Source of the DNA: Symbiodinium natans
Taxonomy: Eukaryota; Sar; Dinophyceae; Suessiales; Symbiodiniaceae
NCBI GenBank assembly: GCA_905221605.1
Contig: CAJNDS010002152.1
Location: 374,001 to 438,000 of the forward strand
Length of the DNA stretch: 64,000 nt
Direction: 5' to 3'
In this document: piece by piece, positions 24,501 through 37,460 of the stretch
How positions within the stretch are numbered: position 1 is the stretch's first letter
Layout of the letters: every line of letters starts with the position of its first letter
Notes under the pieces: model-generated
What the model was told of the DNA's origin: nothing
What the model saw: the letters and a program-made list of their open reading frames with translations, nothing else
The model's database searches: none
Translations under genes and position numbers: made by a program

Positions 24501-24560
24501 CTGGAAGTGCATCGGCGTAGGAGTCATAGGAGGCTGGCGATGTTGGCTGAATGGCCCTGA
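21530..24560. other. No confident gene; diverged repeats
   Basis: Short frames only. Diverged ~75-bp repeats carrying GCATTACCTC(C/T)GCTG and GCATGCAAACAGTG are visible at about 22740-22990. Short TTTAGGG-like phrases occur near 22330, 23075 and 23990. AAGCTT-rich unique sequence fills the rest. Confidence 0.5.
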
Positions 24561-24589
24561 ACGGTGTCGGAAATACGTGCATACGTGTC

Positions 24590-25765
24590 ACAACTCACAG
24601 CAGCGGCTCAGCATGTGTTTTCCATGGCCAGTTTGCCCCAGCTGTCATCCAAGGTGGGCGCCTTGGCGTCTCGGTTGGACATCGCTGAGAGGGCCTTGCC
24701 CGAGCTGGACGCTGCGCTGGCCAGCTTCAAGCAGCTTGTCAAAGCGTACGGTCTGTGTACTTTGCATTGTGCTGTATGCATGCGTCAAATCCTTGGTGAG
24801 GCATTGTGTTACATTGGCGCCTGCAAAAGGCGGACCCCGCCCAGATTGAAATTCAGAAACTGCTCTTTCAATCCTCCTCGGAACGTAGAGGTCTTCAGTC
24901 TAGGCACAATATGTATGAATGTAGGCAGTCAGGAGGGGAACAGCCCATGATAGCCCTGCAAGATCGTCGAGCTCTTGCAACCCTCAAAAAGCCCCTGAAA
25001 GCCCCGCAAACTGGATATATCCAAGGCTCCAGGTCGAGCGCTTCGAAGGCGACAGCTTTAGATCCCTGTGCTGTAGGCGTTTGCTTTGGGCTGCAGCCCC
25101 CAAAGCTCCGAAGAAAGCTTCGCGTGCAATCGCATGCATCACCTATAAGCGCATTCCTTTGATGCCCCGTTGTTCTGGGTTCAGGACAGAAGGCCGAGAT
25201 TGATTCGCAAATCATGTCACTGCAGAGCGCCAGCCAAGAGTGCTTTAGCAACCTCGAGGATGGGGCCTTCGGCATTTTCGCATGGCTTTAGCGTGGCTTT
25301 AGCATAGATTAGCATAGATTCAGTGAGCGATAAGATGGTATTGCTTCAATGTTGCCGAAGGTTCGGCGATGGGGGTCAGAGCGCGCTTTGCAGTGTAAGA
25401 ATTCCTCAGATGTGTGACTTGTCAGAGTGGTCGATGTCACCAGCAGTCGCTGCGGTGATGACATCCGCGCGTGCTGAGATGGGATGCCGCGACGTAACAA
25501 GCGCCGGCTAAGCCGTGGATGTATCTTGCCACACCCTTAACATTAGAAGCCAACCTTGTAAGCTCCACCCTAGAGTTTTTTATGAGGGTCGATGGACAGG
25601 AGCTCGACTGGGCCGTGGGCGCGTTGGTTACAGAGGCAGCGCTCAGCTGAACGCTCAAGGCCAAACGCCCTTCAAACCCGTTGCCACCTGCCAGGACCGC
25701 CGCCTCATGGTGGACCTCACGCAGGAGCTGCACAGCATCAAGGAGAGGGCTGGAGAGGGGTGTTG
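24590..25765 (+). CDS. Exon cluster of an unrecognised helical/coiled-coil protein
   Basis: Plus-strand exon-like pieces are separated by frame changes. About 24590-24748 gives VSQLTAAAQHVFSMASL, then GALASRLDIAERALPEL. About 25190-25280 gives AEIDSQIMSLQSASQECF. About 25670-25757 gives DRRLMVDLTQELHSIKERAG. The pieces are Ala/Leu/Glu-rich and could form coiled coils; I recognise no domain. Order and strand agree with the other plus-strand genes, but I cannot show that they are one gene. Confidence 0.4.
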
Positions 25766-26849
25766 GGGTGGATCGCGTGCGGTTGAAATATTATGGGCCA
25801 TTCAAGAATTGCCTTGTATCGTTTGGGCTCATGTCGTGGGAGCTTGTCTTAATAAGACATGATATCTCCCAAAAGGGCAAAATATACCAGAACTTGGGAC
25901 CTTTTCGCGGTTTCATTTCGTTTGCTTGGAATCGCTGTTCGCTCACTGGCTTTGAATAATCAGCGACTCACATGATTCCCGCGTTTACATCTTGTTGCTA
26001 GTGCAAAAGGCTGCTGTTTTAAGGGGCTGCGCCCGCGGGCAGCGCAAGCAGAAGCTCGAGGCGAGTTGATCTCGTTTGTACTGTCAAAGGCTGCCGCCAA
26101 TGCCGCTACAAATGGGGGGAGCGTGCGCGTGCGCGCGCGCGACGTCGCACGACCGGATCAGCTGTAGAACGTAGCCGGAACGCACGGGTTTGGCGCCGGG
26201 GTCTATCCATGACCTTTCAACCCTGTAGGCATTGAGCTCAAGAACCTCGAAGCCTGAATGCCTCAAAACCCAAGCCACAACCAAGTACAATGGCAACAGT
26301 GCCTTAAAACCCGGGCTGGAGCCACGCCACAAAGATCCCTAGCCACCCCAAGGGAAAGGCTATCCGCCCATGACTCATCATGTCAGGCTGGCGACCCTAG
26401 CCTAAAGCCGCTGATGTTCAGGATGCTCGCTTTTTGGGGGAAGCCAAGGCCGCGCGGCCTGGGGTCCCGGACTGGGGCCGCTAATGCTCATGATGCGCTC
26501 ATTGAGGGTGGTCCGTGGCTATCCCATGTTTATGCAAAAAAACACGAAAATGGGTGGGGTCTGCGGCGCCTGCGGGCACTGCCGTCCGGCCTTATTGTCG
26601 CACAAGGCCAGTTCGACTAGCGCGAGGTTCGCGCCAGGCTACAAGGGCCATGGCGCCGCCGGATTTAATGGCTACCGCCAGTGCGGCCGACCCCTTAGAA
26701 GAACGTGGAACCCCCAGACAACCCTTGAACGAAAATTACAACCCATGTAAACAAAACCTCTCATCAAGACGCCTCAGACTCTAGAGCCCTAAACCCGCAA
26801 CCCCATAGGGTTATAAGGTTTAGGTCCCTGAAGTGCCGTGCGTTTTTGT

Positions 26850-27352
26850 TACAGGCTCGATGGACACAAAAATGTCCATAACAAGGTGGCGTGTTTTCCT
26901 ACACAGGCTCGATGGACTAACCAAGTGGCGTGTTTTTTGCTGCGTAGGCTCCATGGACACAAAATGTCCGTAACAACGTCAGGCTCGATGGAGACAAAAA
27001 TATCCGTGACGAAGTGGCGTGTTTTTTTTGGGGCCTGTTGATTCTACATGGGCTCGATGGACACAAATATGTCCGTAACAAAGCGTGTTTTTCCTCGATG
27101 GACACCAGCATCTTTGTATCACTTTTTTTTCGATGGACCCACAAGTGTGCGTAACAAAGTGGCGGCCAAGTGGCGTTCCTGTAGCAAAGTGTTTTTTTGT
27201 TACAGGCTCGATGGACACAAACATGTCCGTAACAAAGTGGCGTTTTTTTCTACATAGGCTCGATGGACACAAAAATGTGGGTAACAACGTAGGCTCGTTT
27301 GACACAAAAATGTCCGTAACAAAGTGGCGTGTTTTTCCTTGCACAGGCTCGA
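26850..27352. repeat. ~50-60 bp minisatellite with GGCTCGATGGACACAAA
   Basis: About ten variable copies of a unit containing GGCTCGATGGACACAAAAAT, GTCCGTAACAA and AGTGGCGTGTTTTT. Several copies are truncated. Every unit carries an ATGGACAC core, producing spurious Met-Asp frames. Confidence 0.9.
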
Positions 27353-27419
27353 TGAGCGGAGGGGGCGAAGGAGGCGGTGATAGCGGTGAGGGCAGTGCGC
27401 GCGGTGAAAGCGGTGCGGG

Positions 27420-27720
27420 TGGCAGACGCTTGGGCATGCATAGGAGACCGTAAAACTTCTTTTCAGGAAGGTAGGGGTAGAGGGGGCAGGTGGGATGTGG
27501 AGGTAGGTGGTGTGAGGGCGGTGACAGCGCGGTGAGAGCGCGGTGAGGGCGGTGAGGGCGGCGGGTGTTTGGGCATGCGTTGGAGGCCTTAAAAACTTAA
27601 TTTCAAGAAAGTAGGGGTAGAGAGTAAGGGGGATGTGGAGGTAGGTGGGGGTAGCGGGTAGGGACTAAAGGGTACGGGGTGCGGAGGTAAGACTAAGGGT
27701 TAGATGAAAGCGGATCGGGC
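27420..27720. repeat. ~145-bp tandem duplication, GGCGGTGAGG-rich
   Basis: The phrase TTGGGCATGC, followed by AAAACTT, then AGGTAGGGGTAGAG and GATGTGGAGGTAGGTGG, occurs twice (from about 27430 and from about 27572). GGCGGTGAGG-type repeats lie between the copies. Confidence 0.75.
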
Positions 27721-28305
27721 AAGGAGAGCTGCGAGAGTGGGGAAGGCAGTAGGGGTGCGGTCTGGGCGGTGCTATGGACGCAATTGAGTTTTCACTGACG
27801 CCGCCCCGCAGGGGGTTGGCGGATTTCATTGGGTGTTAATGAGCGTGCGCTCGCAAGCGCAAGAAGTAGATGAAAGGTAAACGTATGGTCTTCATCTTGG
27901 CAATCATAACGTCTTTGAGCTAGTGCCAATACTACTGAATCTAGCGACCATAAGGTAGATACTGAAATCTTTGAATGGGCGAGAGCGATTTGGCTTGCCG
28001 AAGTTCTGTTAACAATGATATGACTGGGCTAGTAGTTACAATATATGTAAGCCCGATGTAATGTTGATTCCTGTTCCGTGCGGGTAATAATCTTCTGGAA
28101 GCGCTCCCGCAAGGGCACCGCCTGGGTTGATAGGTTTTTTGATGTGGGGTTGTGGGCGCTACTTGGTTATGCTGATGCAATGGGGGGTTAGGAGCGGTTT
28201 GTTGCTATTTGGTGATGCTGATGCAGGCTCAGTCAGGTTTGGGTTTTAGGGTGCGCGCAGTGGGGGGATTCGGGGGTGGGGTTGGGGGTGTTTGTGGGGG
28301 CGGGG

Positions 28306-28484
28306 TGTGTGTTTGGGTGTTTGGGTGTTTGGGTGTTTGGGTGTTTGGGTGTTTGGGTGTTTGGGTGTTTGGGTGTTTGGGTGTTTGGGTGTTTGGGTGT
28401 TTGGGTGTTTGGGTGTTTGGGTGTTTGGGTGTTTGGGTGTTTGGGTGTTTGGGTGTTTGGGTGTTTGGGGGGGGGGGGGGGGAG
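28306..28484. repeat. (GTGTTTGG)n octamer array ending in a G-run
   Basis: About twenty near-perfect copies of the 8-mer GTGTTTGG followed by a run of about 16 G. Since 8 is not a multiple of 3, the array translates as a repeating octapeptide in each frame; these long frames are not genes. Confidence 0.95.
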
Positions 28485-28784
28485 GAGGGCACCCTAAGCC
28501 TCCGGGTCAGCTTGGGGTTCAGCTGGGATGAAAAGAGTGCAGCCCTCGCCGGTCCCTGAGGAGCGAGTGGAGAAGCTCGTGCCTTGGCCTGTCTGGGCCG
28601 GCACAAAGCTGGAGGGGTTTATGGCCTGGAAGTTTGACTGGGACTCTTTCAGGGGTGTGTTGTTGTCTCAGATTTCCTTGTTTTCGTCCTCCCAATTCCG
28701 GTACAATCTGAGACCCGGAGCCCTAAACCTCAAACGCAAACCCCAAAACCCTATGAATGACCCGGAGACACATATTTACGCATA

Positions 28785-31700
28785 AAGTGTGGCGATCGAT
28801 GCCGCTACTAGTGCGACCAGGGTGGTGCGCCAGGAGCCACGCATTGTCTGGCACTCCTACCAAGGGAGCTGCCAAAACCTCGAAGTTCTTTCGGTTTGCG
28901 GTCTCTCAGGAAGCTATGGACCCCGCCTCGGCCCCCTCCCTGACCCCAAGCCCCTAAGCCCGAGTGCTCAGGCCAGTGATTTGGATGAGCCCTCGTTGCC
29001 AGATTCAGCTGCCGTCGACCGTGTGGAAAATCGAGTGACATGTCCCCTCCGATGTCCACCGCTCATGGTTATTCCTTTTCCTGCTGTGCCAGTGTTATTT
29101 TTTGTTTGGTGATCTCATTCGCTCAATTGCAGTTGCTGTTCATTTGTTTCGAAGATGTTTTTTCGGTATTCCTGGACGGCACATGACGTGGAGTTCTTGC
29201 TCTAAGAAAGCATGACGGGCTCTCCCGGCTTGACGTGGATGAACCATTTCCCCACCTCACAGACCCCGCGCAGTCGATGTTACTTCTCCACAGCCATGTC
29301 ACGCAAACTGAGTTCGCAACACGGGTCCACGGGTCTCTTGTGGCGCCACAGTCGCAGTTTCTATCCTGAAGAAGGCACTCGCCGAATCGTCGAGCCGCTA
29401 GGGGTGCAGACATCGGGGTCGAAGCTTGCGTGTTCCGTGTCCGAAACTCTGGGACATGTTATGTCACGGAGGTAGCTTGCGTCGTACAGGGTGTAACACG
29501 CCACGTGTGCAAAACCCATTCTTGTCCCATGCCGCTGGCCCAAATAGTCCTCATTGTGTGCCAGTGCAAGTGCTTGCACATTCCCGGCGTGCACAAGTCC
29601 CAAGCTTGCATGGAACTGCATGTTTTGTTGCTTGGTCCAAGCTGGAGCACACGTTTGAATCGGAGCAGAGAGGATCAGATCAGGGAAGCAGAAGAGCCCA
29701 TCCCCCTGTGTCAGGAGTGACGTGATACTGAACGTGTTGGTTTTCAGCGGATCCAAAGTTATGGAACTGCTACAACACCCATGTCTGTGTAGCTCGTGCA
29801 GCCGCTGTTGCAGCAAGCCGCTGGGAGCCACGAGCGCCCACCTCAGTCAGACCTTTGCCGGGCCAAGGGGCATTGGCGATGTCGGGAGAGACGGGCCTTC
29901 AACCCCAAAACCCAAGACACGGCGCCCTAGCAAGGGTTTACGTTCGAAGGTGGAGGGCTTGAAGGTTCAAAGTTGGGGATGCCATACAGTAGTTCTCATG
30001 AGGTTGCAGCCGTTGTCTGTCGATGTTTTGACCCGTCGTCTACTGTAGGAACCAGCTTCTAGTATACTTCTATTCAAAAACCCTCAATAAATCATAAACC
30101 CTGAAGCTGTTTCGGGTCTGAGCATTCACGTGTTGAGCTTGGGCCCTGTCCGTCGACGTTGATGTGGGAGGTTTGTCTTCTAGGCTGCCAGGTCCAGTCT
30201 TCAGGAGGAATGGCCTGAAAGGCTTCACTTCAGCTTACGCCTGACCCTAAGCCCCGAAGCCCTAAGCCCTGTGACCCGAAGTTCCCTTCCCTACGCTGAC
30301 CCTGGAACCCCTCCATGCTGCGCCTGGCTCAGGATTCCCATGCAGGTTTGCTGCCAAGCACCTGGGGGGTCGAGGGTTTTAGGGTTCCAGGGTTGAGGGT
30401 TTTCGGGTTTGGGGTTTTAGGGTTTTGGGGCTTAGGATTATGGACCGTGGACAGAGGCTTGTTGAAGGCTCGCGGGCTCGCATCTTGCAACCTCTTTTGA
30501 ACCACATCCGAACCCCAAGGCCTAAACCCTGGACGGCCCGTGTCCCAACTTTAAGGATGAGGGCTTCGGGATAAGGACTGTTTACCCATTCCTCACCAGC
30601 AGCCCTCAAGAAGCCTAGGGCACCCAGAAGGCTGAGTAGATGTCTTTCCTTGCGTTTGGGGGTCAGGACCTCTGTTGTGCTAGATTGGGCAAACAGGGGT
30701 ACCTAGATTTCTCCCTTCGGGCTTCGGACCATCGGCGTTGCGTCCATGTTAGGTCACATTGTGACGGTGGAGCAGCACGCAAGCCACGTCCTTTCGTCAC
30801 GCTTGGGCCTGGCTCCCAGAAGCTGTGTTTCTCACCACCTCCGTTTAGGGTTGTTGAAGCCTCAGCAGCCAGCAGCACCCCAGTTGGCATTGAGCCTTTC
30901 GTCAATGGTCTGTCAGGAGACGATGGGCAGATCTGGCCAGTTCCTGGCACTGGCTTCAGCCCAAGTCCTGGTTGAGGCCTCGGCGCAACTCAGTCATGGG
31001 AGCTGGCATGAAGGTTTTAGGCCACAACCCAGAATTTTGACCCGGCACAAAAAGGCCCTTCAGGCGGACCTCGTTCAGGGGCCCGGGCATCGCCCCTTGG
31101 CTGCAGGTGAGATGTGCAGAGAACGGGCGAAGCGCGGAAAGCAGCATGCTGCCCGCTTTGTGCGTCATCTAAGGTCACGTTTTTGTGGTGGTGCCTGGCT
31201 TGAATTATCACGGAGCCAGCACGTTCCAACACTGTTGACACGGTCTGTTTTAAGCGGATAATGCAAAACATCAACTTCCGGCAACATGTCGAAAAGGTCG
31301 GGGCGACGCCATCGGACCTGCCACAGCCTTGTCCGTATTTATGCGCATTTGGGAACAGCGTGGCCGTCAGTTCTTTTTGGGCATGTGAATGGCCAGGCCA
31401 TGGCTGCGGGCGCAGCGGGAGCAGTTCGGCATCAGATATGTGCCGGTGTGTGCTGCTGAGATTTTAGGTGCCCGGCACGTGGGGATGTTTACGATGTTTG
31501 CTTTTCTTGTATCCTTGGTTTCTGCTCCAAGTGAGGATGGTGCAGCCGCATCCGATCTGGGCACCGCAGCTTCGCGATATGGCGCAGGACCAGCCCTGCC
31601 AGATCTAGCGAAGTTGTGTGCTTGAGGTGTTTCCCCATGTTGGTGTGATTCCCAGGAGATGGACGGCGTGTTCTACCCCAATGTCGCCGCTTGCCAGCAT

Positions 31701-32220
31701 TTGAAGTGCACCTTTCCGTTGTCTGCTTCCGTTGCACCTTTCAGAGTATGGGGAGACCTTTGCCTGGTGCCGGAGTGTTGCTGTCAGGCCTGGACTGCAG
31801 ATGGTCTGAAGAAGAGGCCGAGGGAATGATAGAATCAAGCCCCGGAGTAGGCTTTTACACACTTGATTTTGCGGATGAACCCCCGAAACAACTCATGAAA
31901 TAGGAAACGAGCGCATGACGTTGGGGAGGTTTCTCTCCATCCCAAACGCGCGCCCTGAGAGGCTCAATGTGGCCTCTAATCCGCTCTACGAGACGGGGTT
32001 GGACAGCATCTTCCCAGTTCGGGGACTGCATGATTCGCTTGGGACTCAGATGCTTGGGACTGGGGGAGCACTGCTTGGAGCACATGGAAGCGATGTCTGG
32101 TCACCACCAGCCGATGAACTTACAGCTGTGGTGCGGGGTAGCATGTGTGACTGTAACGCCTGTCTGTTCTATTGAGATCGTGTGCCATCTTCTGCATATA
32201 GAGCGATTTAACTTCTTGTT
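28785..32220 (+). other. Intron-rich plus-strand region with short exon-like pieces
   Basis: Coding-looking fragments include about 28790-28880 (ATSATRVVRQEPRIVWHSYQ), about 30860-30960 (GIEPFVNGLSGDDGQIWP) and about 31389-31470 (RPWLRAQREQFGIRYVPV). They are separated by degenerate TTTAGGG/CCCTAAA-rich, intron-like sequence. Some could be 5' exons of the lipase gene that follows. I recognise no domain. Confidence 0.35.
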
Positions 32221-32261
32221 TGAAGAAAAAATCTGACAATCCATCGATTGGCCACATCGCA

Positions 32262-35200
32262 ATGTCAGAGTTGCGGCAGCCCCAAGGAGGAGTTCAGACC
32301 AGCGAAAGGAGCAATGCCGAAGCAGGCCTGAGGCGTTGGATTGTTGGGACCCTGCGAAGGCTGGCAGGAGGGTCGTCAGGGCCGCTCCACGCCAGCTGGC
32401 GCTTGTTCCGCCGATCTGTGGCTGGACCTTCGCCTGTGCGACTGGATCCTTTCGGTACGATCGATCTTCTGCATCAGGCACTAAAGGATCTTGCCCTCAC
32501 CAGGGAGCAGCAGGAGGTCTTCGAGAGGGTGGTGTCTTGCAACGCGCGTTTCTGGCAAATCGCTGTTGATGGTTGCTTGGATGGATCCCCGCCGTGGCGA
32601 AGGCACGTTGCCCTGAACCTCGCACTCCTTCGGGTCTACCACCGACACTTGGCGGCGCAGCGAATCGTGGATGAGCTGACTTCGCCATTGCTGGGCTCGC
32701 TGAGCTATCCAGAGGCCGTGGAGGCTTTGCGATACTGCCGCTGGGCTCTTGCTGCCTACAGTGGACGTGGCCTACGTGACGGGACGGAAAAGATCCAGTC
32801 CGAGGGTACCAGCAAGATGGCAGCGCCCGTGAACGCGAACATGCCGGACGAGGAGGAACGCGTAGTGATGGCCGCCGCCGTGGCCGAGTGCAGCCCCAGT
32901 TCGGTTCTCCTTTCCGACCTGGATGATACGGCACAAGCCAGCGATCCTTTGTGCCCCCGATTTCTGCTTGCAGAAGATGTCGAACGTGGCGAGCTGATCA
33001 TCTCCGTGCGGGGCACGCAGTCACTGTCGGATCTTTTTGCCGATCTCGTGGGCGATGCCGAAGATTTCGCAGGCTTGAAGCCAGAGCATGTTCGTTGCCA
33101 TTTTGTCACTACGAAGGACCACCATGTGGTATTAAGGAGTTGTGCCCGAAGACATGTGTTTCGGGGTCGGGTGAAGAGAAGTTTAAGTTGTTGCATGGGA
33201 AGGCCTTCACAGGCCCAGTTTCATGGCAGGTGTTTTCTCTTGGACTTGAAACGCCTCCCCGCAACGTTGATACTCACGAAGCTGGTTGTGGTTTACACTT
33301 CTCTTGGCGGGTCACCAATGGCCCCGAGCACTTTCCGGTGGATATTCGGACAAGTGCGCGCAAACCCGGACCCTCCCCCCCTCTCTGCGATTTCACCATT
33401 GCTTCGGTCATCCTTCTCTTTCCTCCAACAGTCAAGTGCCAATTGCGGTCCCCCTCCCCCCCCCCCCCTGACCTCCCCCTCCCTAAGACTTGTACAAACT
33501 TGCTTGCCTTGCAGGCGGCAAGGCTCATGCTGGAATTCTACACACGGCTCGCAGACTTCTGGAACGACTGCACCCTCACCTCAAGGAAGGCCAGGCGCCT
33601 TCAAGCTTTGACTAAATTCTCTCGTTTTTCGCTTTCTGGGAAACAACAAACGGTGGTTTACTGATTATAAGGGAATCCTATAATTTGGAGGTCAACTCGA
33701 GGGATCCCCTATCTTCGTACCCAATAGAGGGATGGGAGAACTGCTGCAGACGGGGAGTCTGAGGCCTCAGCAGACTGGACACCGGCACAGGGACGCGGCT
33801 GGTCCTGTGTGGCCACTCCCTGGGCGCAGGGGCTCCTTGGCAGGGAGACTCTCTGGGCGCCTGCAAGGATATTCAATCTAGCAAGAGAAACCTATGCATG
33901 GACATGGACCCGTGACTGATGTGACAGGGGCTGACTCTGTGCCGTGCAGCGCCCTCGCTTGTCCCGCGAGAGTCTTTTGGTCTTGCCAGGTTTGCCAGCT
34001 CTTGGCTGTTCTCCTCCTCGGCGGCGAGAAATCATCCTGGACTCTGCCGCGCGGCACCGAACTGCGGTGCTTTCTGTTTGCGCCTCCACCGGTTTTCGGC
34101 ATCGAGCCGCTCGGATTCACCGGCCAGGTTTACATTGTCAATGTTACGTTGGCTCCGAGCTTGTCCCATACCCGCCCCCTCGTCTCACAGGCCTGTGCAG
34201 CGAACCAACAGCTTCTCTCGCATCCTGAGCTTCCGGTTTCGCCCGGCGGTGCCTTCTGCCGTGGAGAGGGTCAGGGAGGCCACGCTGGCAGCTCGGCTTG
34301 GACCACGAAACCCAAAGTCCTAAATCCTAGGTAGGACCCTGGGACATTCTATATTTTTCCTTATCGGAATCTTTTTGAGAGGGTTAAGGGGCCAACCTAG
34401 AGCCCTAAATCCTATGCTCCTTGGGCACGTGCGCGGGAGGCCTTTGCGGTGAACTACGACATCATCCCGAGGACCTCGCTGCACAACGGCTACAAGCTCT
34501 TCCAGGAAGCCCGTGTCATCGACGACTTCGTGGTCTGGGGCAAGAGGGAAGTTCTTCGAAAGCTGGGGCAGACAGAGTCTGAGTCACAGGTGGCGGGCCT
34601 CAAAGTTGTCAAAGGCGACTTGTCGCCCCGGCTTCTTGAGAAGCCCCCAAGCACCCTAAACCCGAAACCCCCAACATCCCCCAACCCTAAGCCTTGAACC
34701 CTTTCGGCCCAAATCCCAAAGGAGGTGCGTTTTTTTAGAAATTTATGTTGTAGTTTTTTTGGATTTATTATTAATTTTTTGGGGTTTAGGGCTTGCTCTA
34801 TAGTTCAATAGGAAAACCTTGAATTCTCTTATATTTGAAAATGAAAACCTGTTTTTCTCCATAGTTGAATAGGAAAACGGGGTCTTGTGTAGTCCTTTCA
34901 ACGGTCGCAGGGACAGAAGTAAACTAAAGCACAAGAAGCGCTCAGCCGGAGGACCTTAACCCCTAGCACCCATGATGACCTGGCCCTTTCAAGTGGGATT
35001 CATGGAGCCCGTCCATGCAAGCCTGGACCACAGTGGCGTGGCAAGAGCTTCGGGGCCGTGGTGTGGATTGAACGTTGAACATATAGAGAAACAGGTTTCC
35101 GATTCTAACATAGAGAGAATACAGGTTCTCTTAGTAAAACATAGAGAAAGTGGAGTTTGCCCGATTAAATTTTCGACAAACGGAGGTTTTCCTCTTAGAA

Positions 35201-35870
35201 TAGAGAGGTTTTCCTATTCAAATATTGAAAAGCACAGTTTTTCCGATTGCAATAAAGAGCAGGCCTTAAACCCGAAAAATATCCTCCCCTTCTCAAAAAA
35301 TAGATTCCCCAAAATAATTCCACACCCAATCCCTAAGCCCTCAACCCTAACGCCTGGTTCAGGTGGCCGTTGCTTTGGAGCTCCAGGATGCTCTGTGTAA
35401 GGGAGCTTCCTCTAGGCCGGCGCCGGGCAATCCCTTCCCAACACAGCATGCGGTGACCTCGCGGCTCTTCCACGTGGTGATGGTGCCAGGCGGCGGAGAT
35501 GGGTGTTCACAGTGCTTCCCAAAGTCGGGGTACCCCTACCCAAACTTCCCCAACAGCACGATAGTCCTTATTATGGAACCCGCCCTCCCCATCCACAATA
35601 TACCGCTGTGAATGTCTTGTGAAGCTTTCCAGCGCTGTCTCATGACACGTGGGGGCAGAGACGGGAGGTGGAACCGCTGCTTTCTCTTCCCCAACACTTT
35701 CGCTGGCTGAGGAGTCGTGCACTTAAAACCTTGTTTTGTTGGCTCATACCCTCAGGAGGTCTCGGTGGAGCCTTGTGACATGCAGTGGCATTCTCTGAAG
35801 TCCGCCCCATTCCACTTGATCCCAGGCCGAGTCCTGCCGTGCAAAGTGATCAAAGTGAGCGAGACACCCG
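32262..35870 (+). CDS. Diacylglycerol-lipase-like class 3 lipase, multi-exon
   Basis: Hydrolyses acylglycerols (family knowledge). The large exon from 32262 to about 33130 carries EALRYCRWALAAY, then ELIISVRGTQSLSDLFADLV, the classic lipase-3 entry strand and loop. Next comes AHAGILHTARRLLERL (about 33523-33617), then LVLCGHSLGAG with the nucleophile serine in GHSLG (33811-33831, GC donor at 33832). VCQLLAVLLLGGEK and RCFLFAPPPVF follow from 33990. Then VNYDIIPRTSLHNGYKLF (about 34430-34590), a piece from 35363 (RLFHVVMVPGG) and a last piece at about 35757-35870. This order matches plant and animal DAGL-type lipases. Introns are rich in poly-C, CCCTAAA-like and hairpin elements. The start codon is uncertain (32262 is the first Met after a possible acceptor) and a membrane domain may lie upstream. 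Confidence 0.82.
34330..34400 (+). mobile_element. Introner-like element, family B copy 1
   Basis: Begins GTAGGACCCTGGGACATTCT, then TTTTTCCTTAT, and ends CCAACCTAG. It lies in a lipase intron at a GTAGG donor-like start. Related copies are at 46005-46082 and 52010-52112, all sharing CYTGGGACAT and TTCCYTTATTGGGT. Confidence 0.55.
34740..35275. repeat. AT-rich inverted repeats in a lipase intron
   Basis: The phrase AGTT(C/G)AATAGGAAAACC occurs twice at 34800-34880. Its inverse, GGTTTTCCTATTCAA, occurs near 35210, with several ACATAGAGA(G)AA...AGGTT units between. The block is far more AT-rich than its flanks and resembles a decayed foldback element. Confidence 0.55.
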
Positions 35871-37345
35871 TTTGGTGAACAGCTCTCAAGAGGCAGATCA
35901 AGATGCGGCACCAGGCCCGAAGTTACCCACAACCACATATCAGTCATGTAGAGGCCAGAATACCCTGTAAGCCCCAAGCCTCCCCTTGCAGACCCTCCTG
36001 CGCCCTGTTCCCTGTTTCCTTTGCAGAGGCCCAAGGGCGTGCGGCCGATGGGTGTTGAAGCGCTCGGACCATCTGCGACAGTGGCGTCGGCGCTTTGCGT
36101 GGATTGAGGCGCTGGGAACACCTGGGAATAGGCTGCAAAAAGGCACGTCCGCTTAACTATCCTGACTTCGAAAGGTTCTTGAAAGGTCTTGGAAGGTTTT
36201 GGGGGGAGAGAGTGGAGCCACCACTGCGCAGAGGCTGGCGACTTGTGCTTCGCGCTCTCTCCGAAGGACCCTCGTTGAATAGTAGGCGGCCAAAGGGGGG
36301 AAGGTAGTCGGGAGAGCGACGGGTGTGCTTTTCATGCTCACACCGCCCATGCGCTTCTTTTCTTCGATGTCTTCTTGTGCAGTTTCCCACATCTGCAGGA
36401 TCCCCTGCGATCAAGCGTGCCACTGACTGCAGACAGCACGCTGATCATGCTGCTGGGAGACTCGGATCACGGAACCAGCGTGTGCCACTAACAGGGCGGA
36501 TGTTGCGTAGGCCTTGTTCAGTTGTGGTGCCTGTTCAATTCTTTCTGATGGCCGTAAGGACAACCCAGCAGCCTCCCATTTCCTGCGGGCATGAACGCAA
36601 CCATGTCCTTCCGGCCTGATGAGCCCGCTTCAGGACGTCCTGGAACTTATTGAGCTTGCATTGGGCATCGATGAACGGTCACAGGTAGAGATACACTGGC
36701 TTCCTACTGTAATGAGCCCATGGCAGGAACTACAGCTGAATCCACGGCCACGATCAAAGCGACTCGCGACTTCGCGACACCGTGGGCGTTTCATGTGCAG
36801 ACCGCGAGCTGCTGGTCAGGCTGCGAGCAACCTACAGCAAGCCTAATCCCTAAACATCCCTAAGCCCGTAAGCCCCTATTCTGTACACCCCCAAACCCCT
36901 AAACCCTAAACCCTAGAGGAGATAAACGCTCCTAAAGCCTAAACCCTAAAGTTTGGGAAGGGGTTTCCACAGGCATCGAGCCCCAGCATGGCCGTGGTCA
37001 CGGAGAAAGCGCAGCCGGCCTGCCGAGCATCCAGAGCTGCGCGGCCGCAGAGGTCTTCCTGTGTACAGAAAGTGCAGCTCGGCCTGCAGAGAGTCGATGT
37101 TCGAGGCTGATTCGGCGAAGCAATCGTTCCGCTTTTTGAGATTCGAGACCACTTTCGTGAATGTACGGAGGATATGCGGCATGATCCTTTGGACCCCTAA
37201 GTACGCCGCACATACTTGCAGCAAGAGCCTGTGGATGCATGTATGTGAGTATACATAACATGGATGCACATTCATATTCGTAACTCTCTCTTCTCCTTTG
37301 GGGACGCGGAAAACAGAGAGCCTGGCAGCTTCCCAGTTACTACTT

Positions 37346-37460
37346 ACCCCAGGCAGCCGAGCGAGACGCTTGGCTCACGGACCTGGCGGCCGCGGTCCGC
37401 GAAGCGCGGAGACGCTGCATCCGCTTCTCGTTCGCAAGGGGCTGGGAGACTCTAGACTCC
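37346..37460 (+). CDS. Exon with a PH-domain-like C-terminal helix
   Basis: The frame reads AAERDAWLTDLAAAVREARR, the pattern of the C-terminal amphipathic helix of pleckstrin-homology domains with its invariant Trp, followed by CIRFSFARGWETLDS. The beta-strand core would be in upstream exons, which I could not assign. A further coding-looking piece at about 37570-37710 (SSEDFGREALLADGLMNDHD) may belong to the same gene. Confidence 0.4.

Noticed and set aside
28209-28606. 116-125-codon frames of CLGVWVFG / HPNTQTPK type
   Set aside because: Octamer repeat (GTGTTTGG)n, open on both strands by construction.
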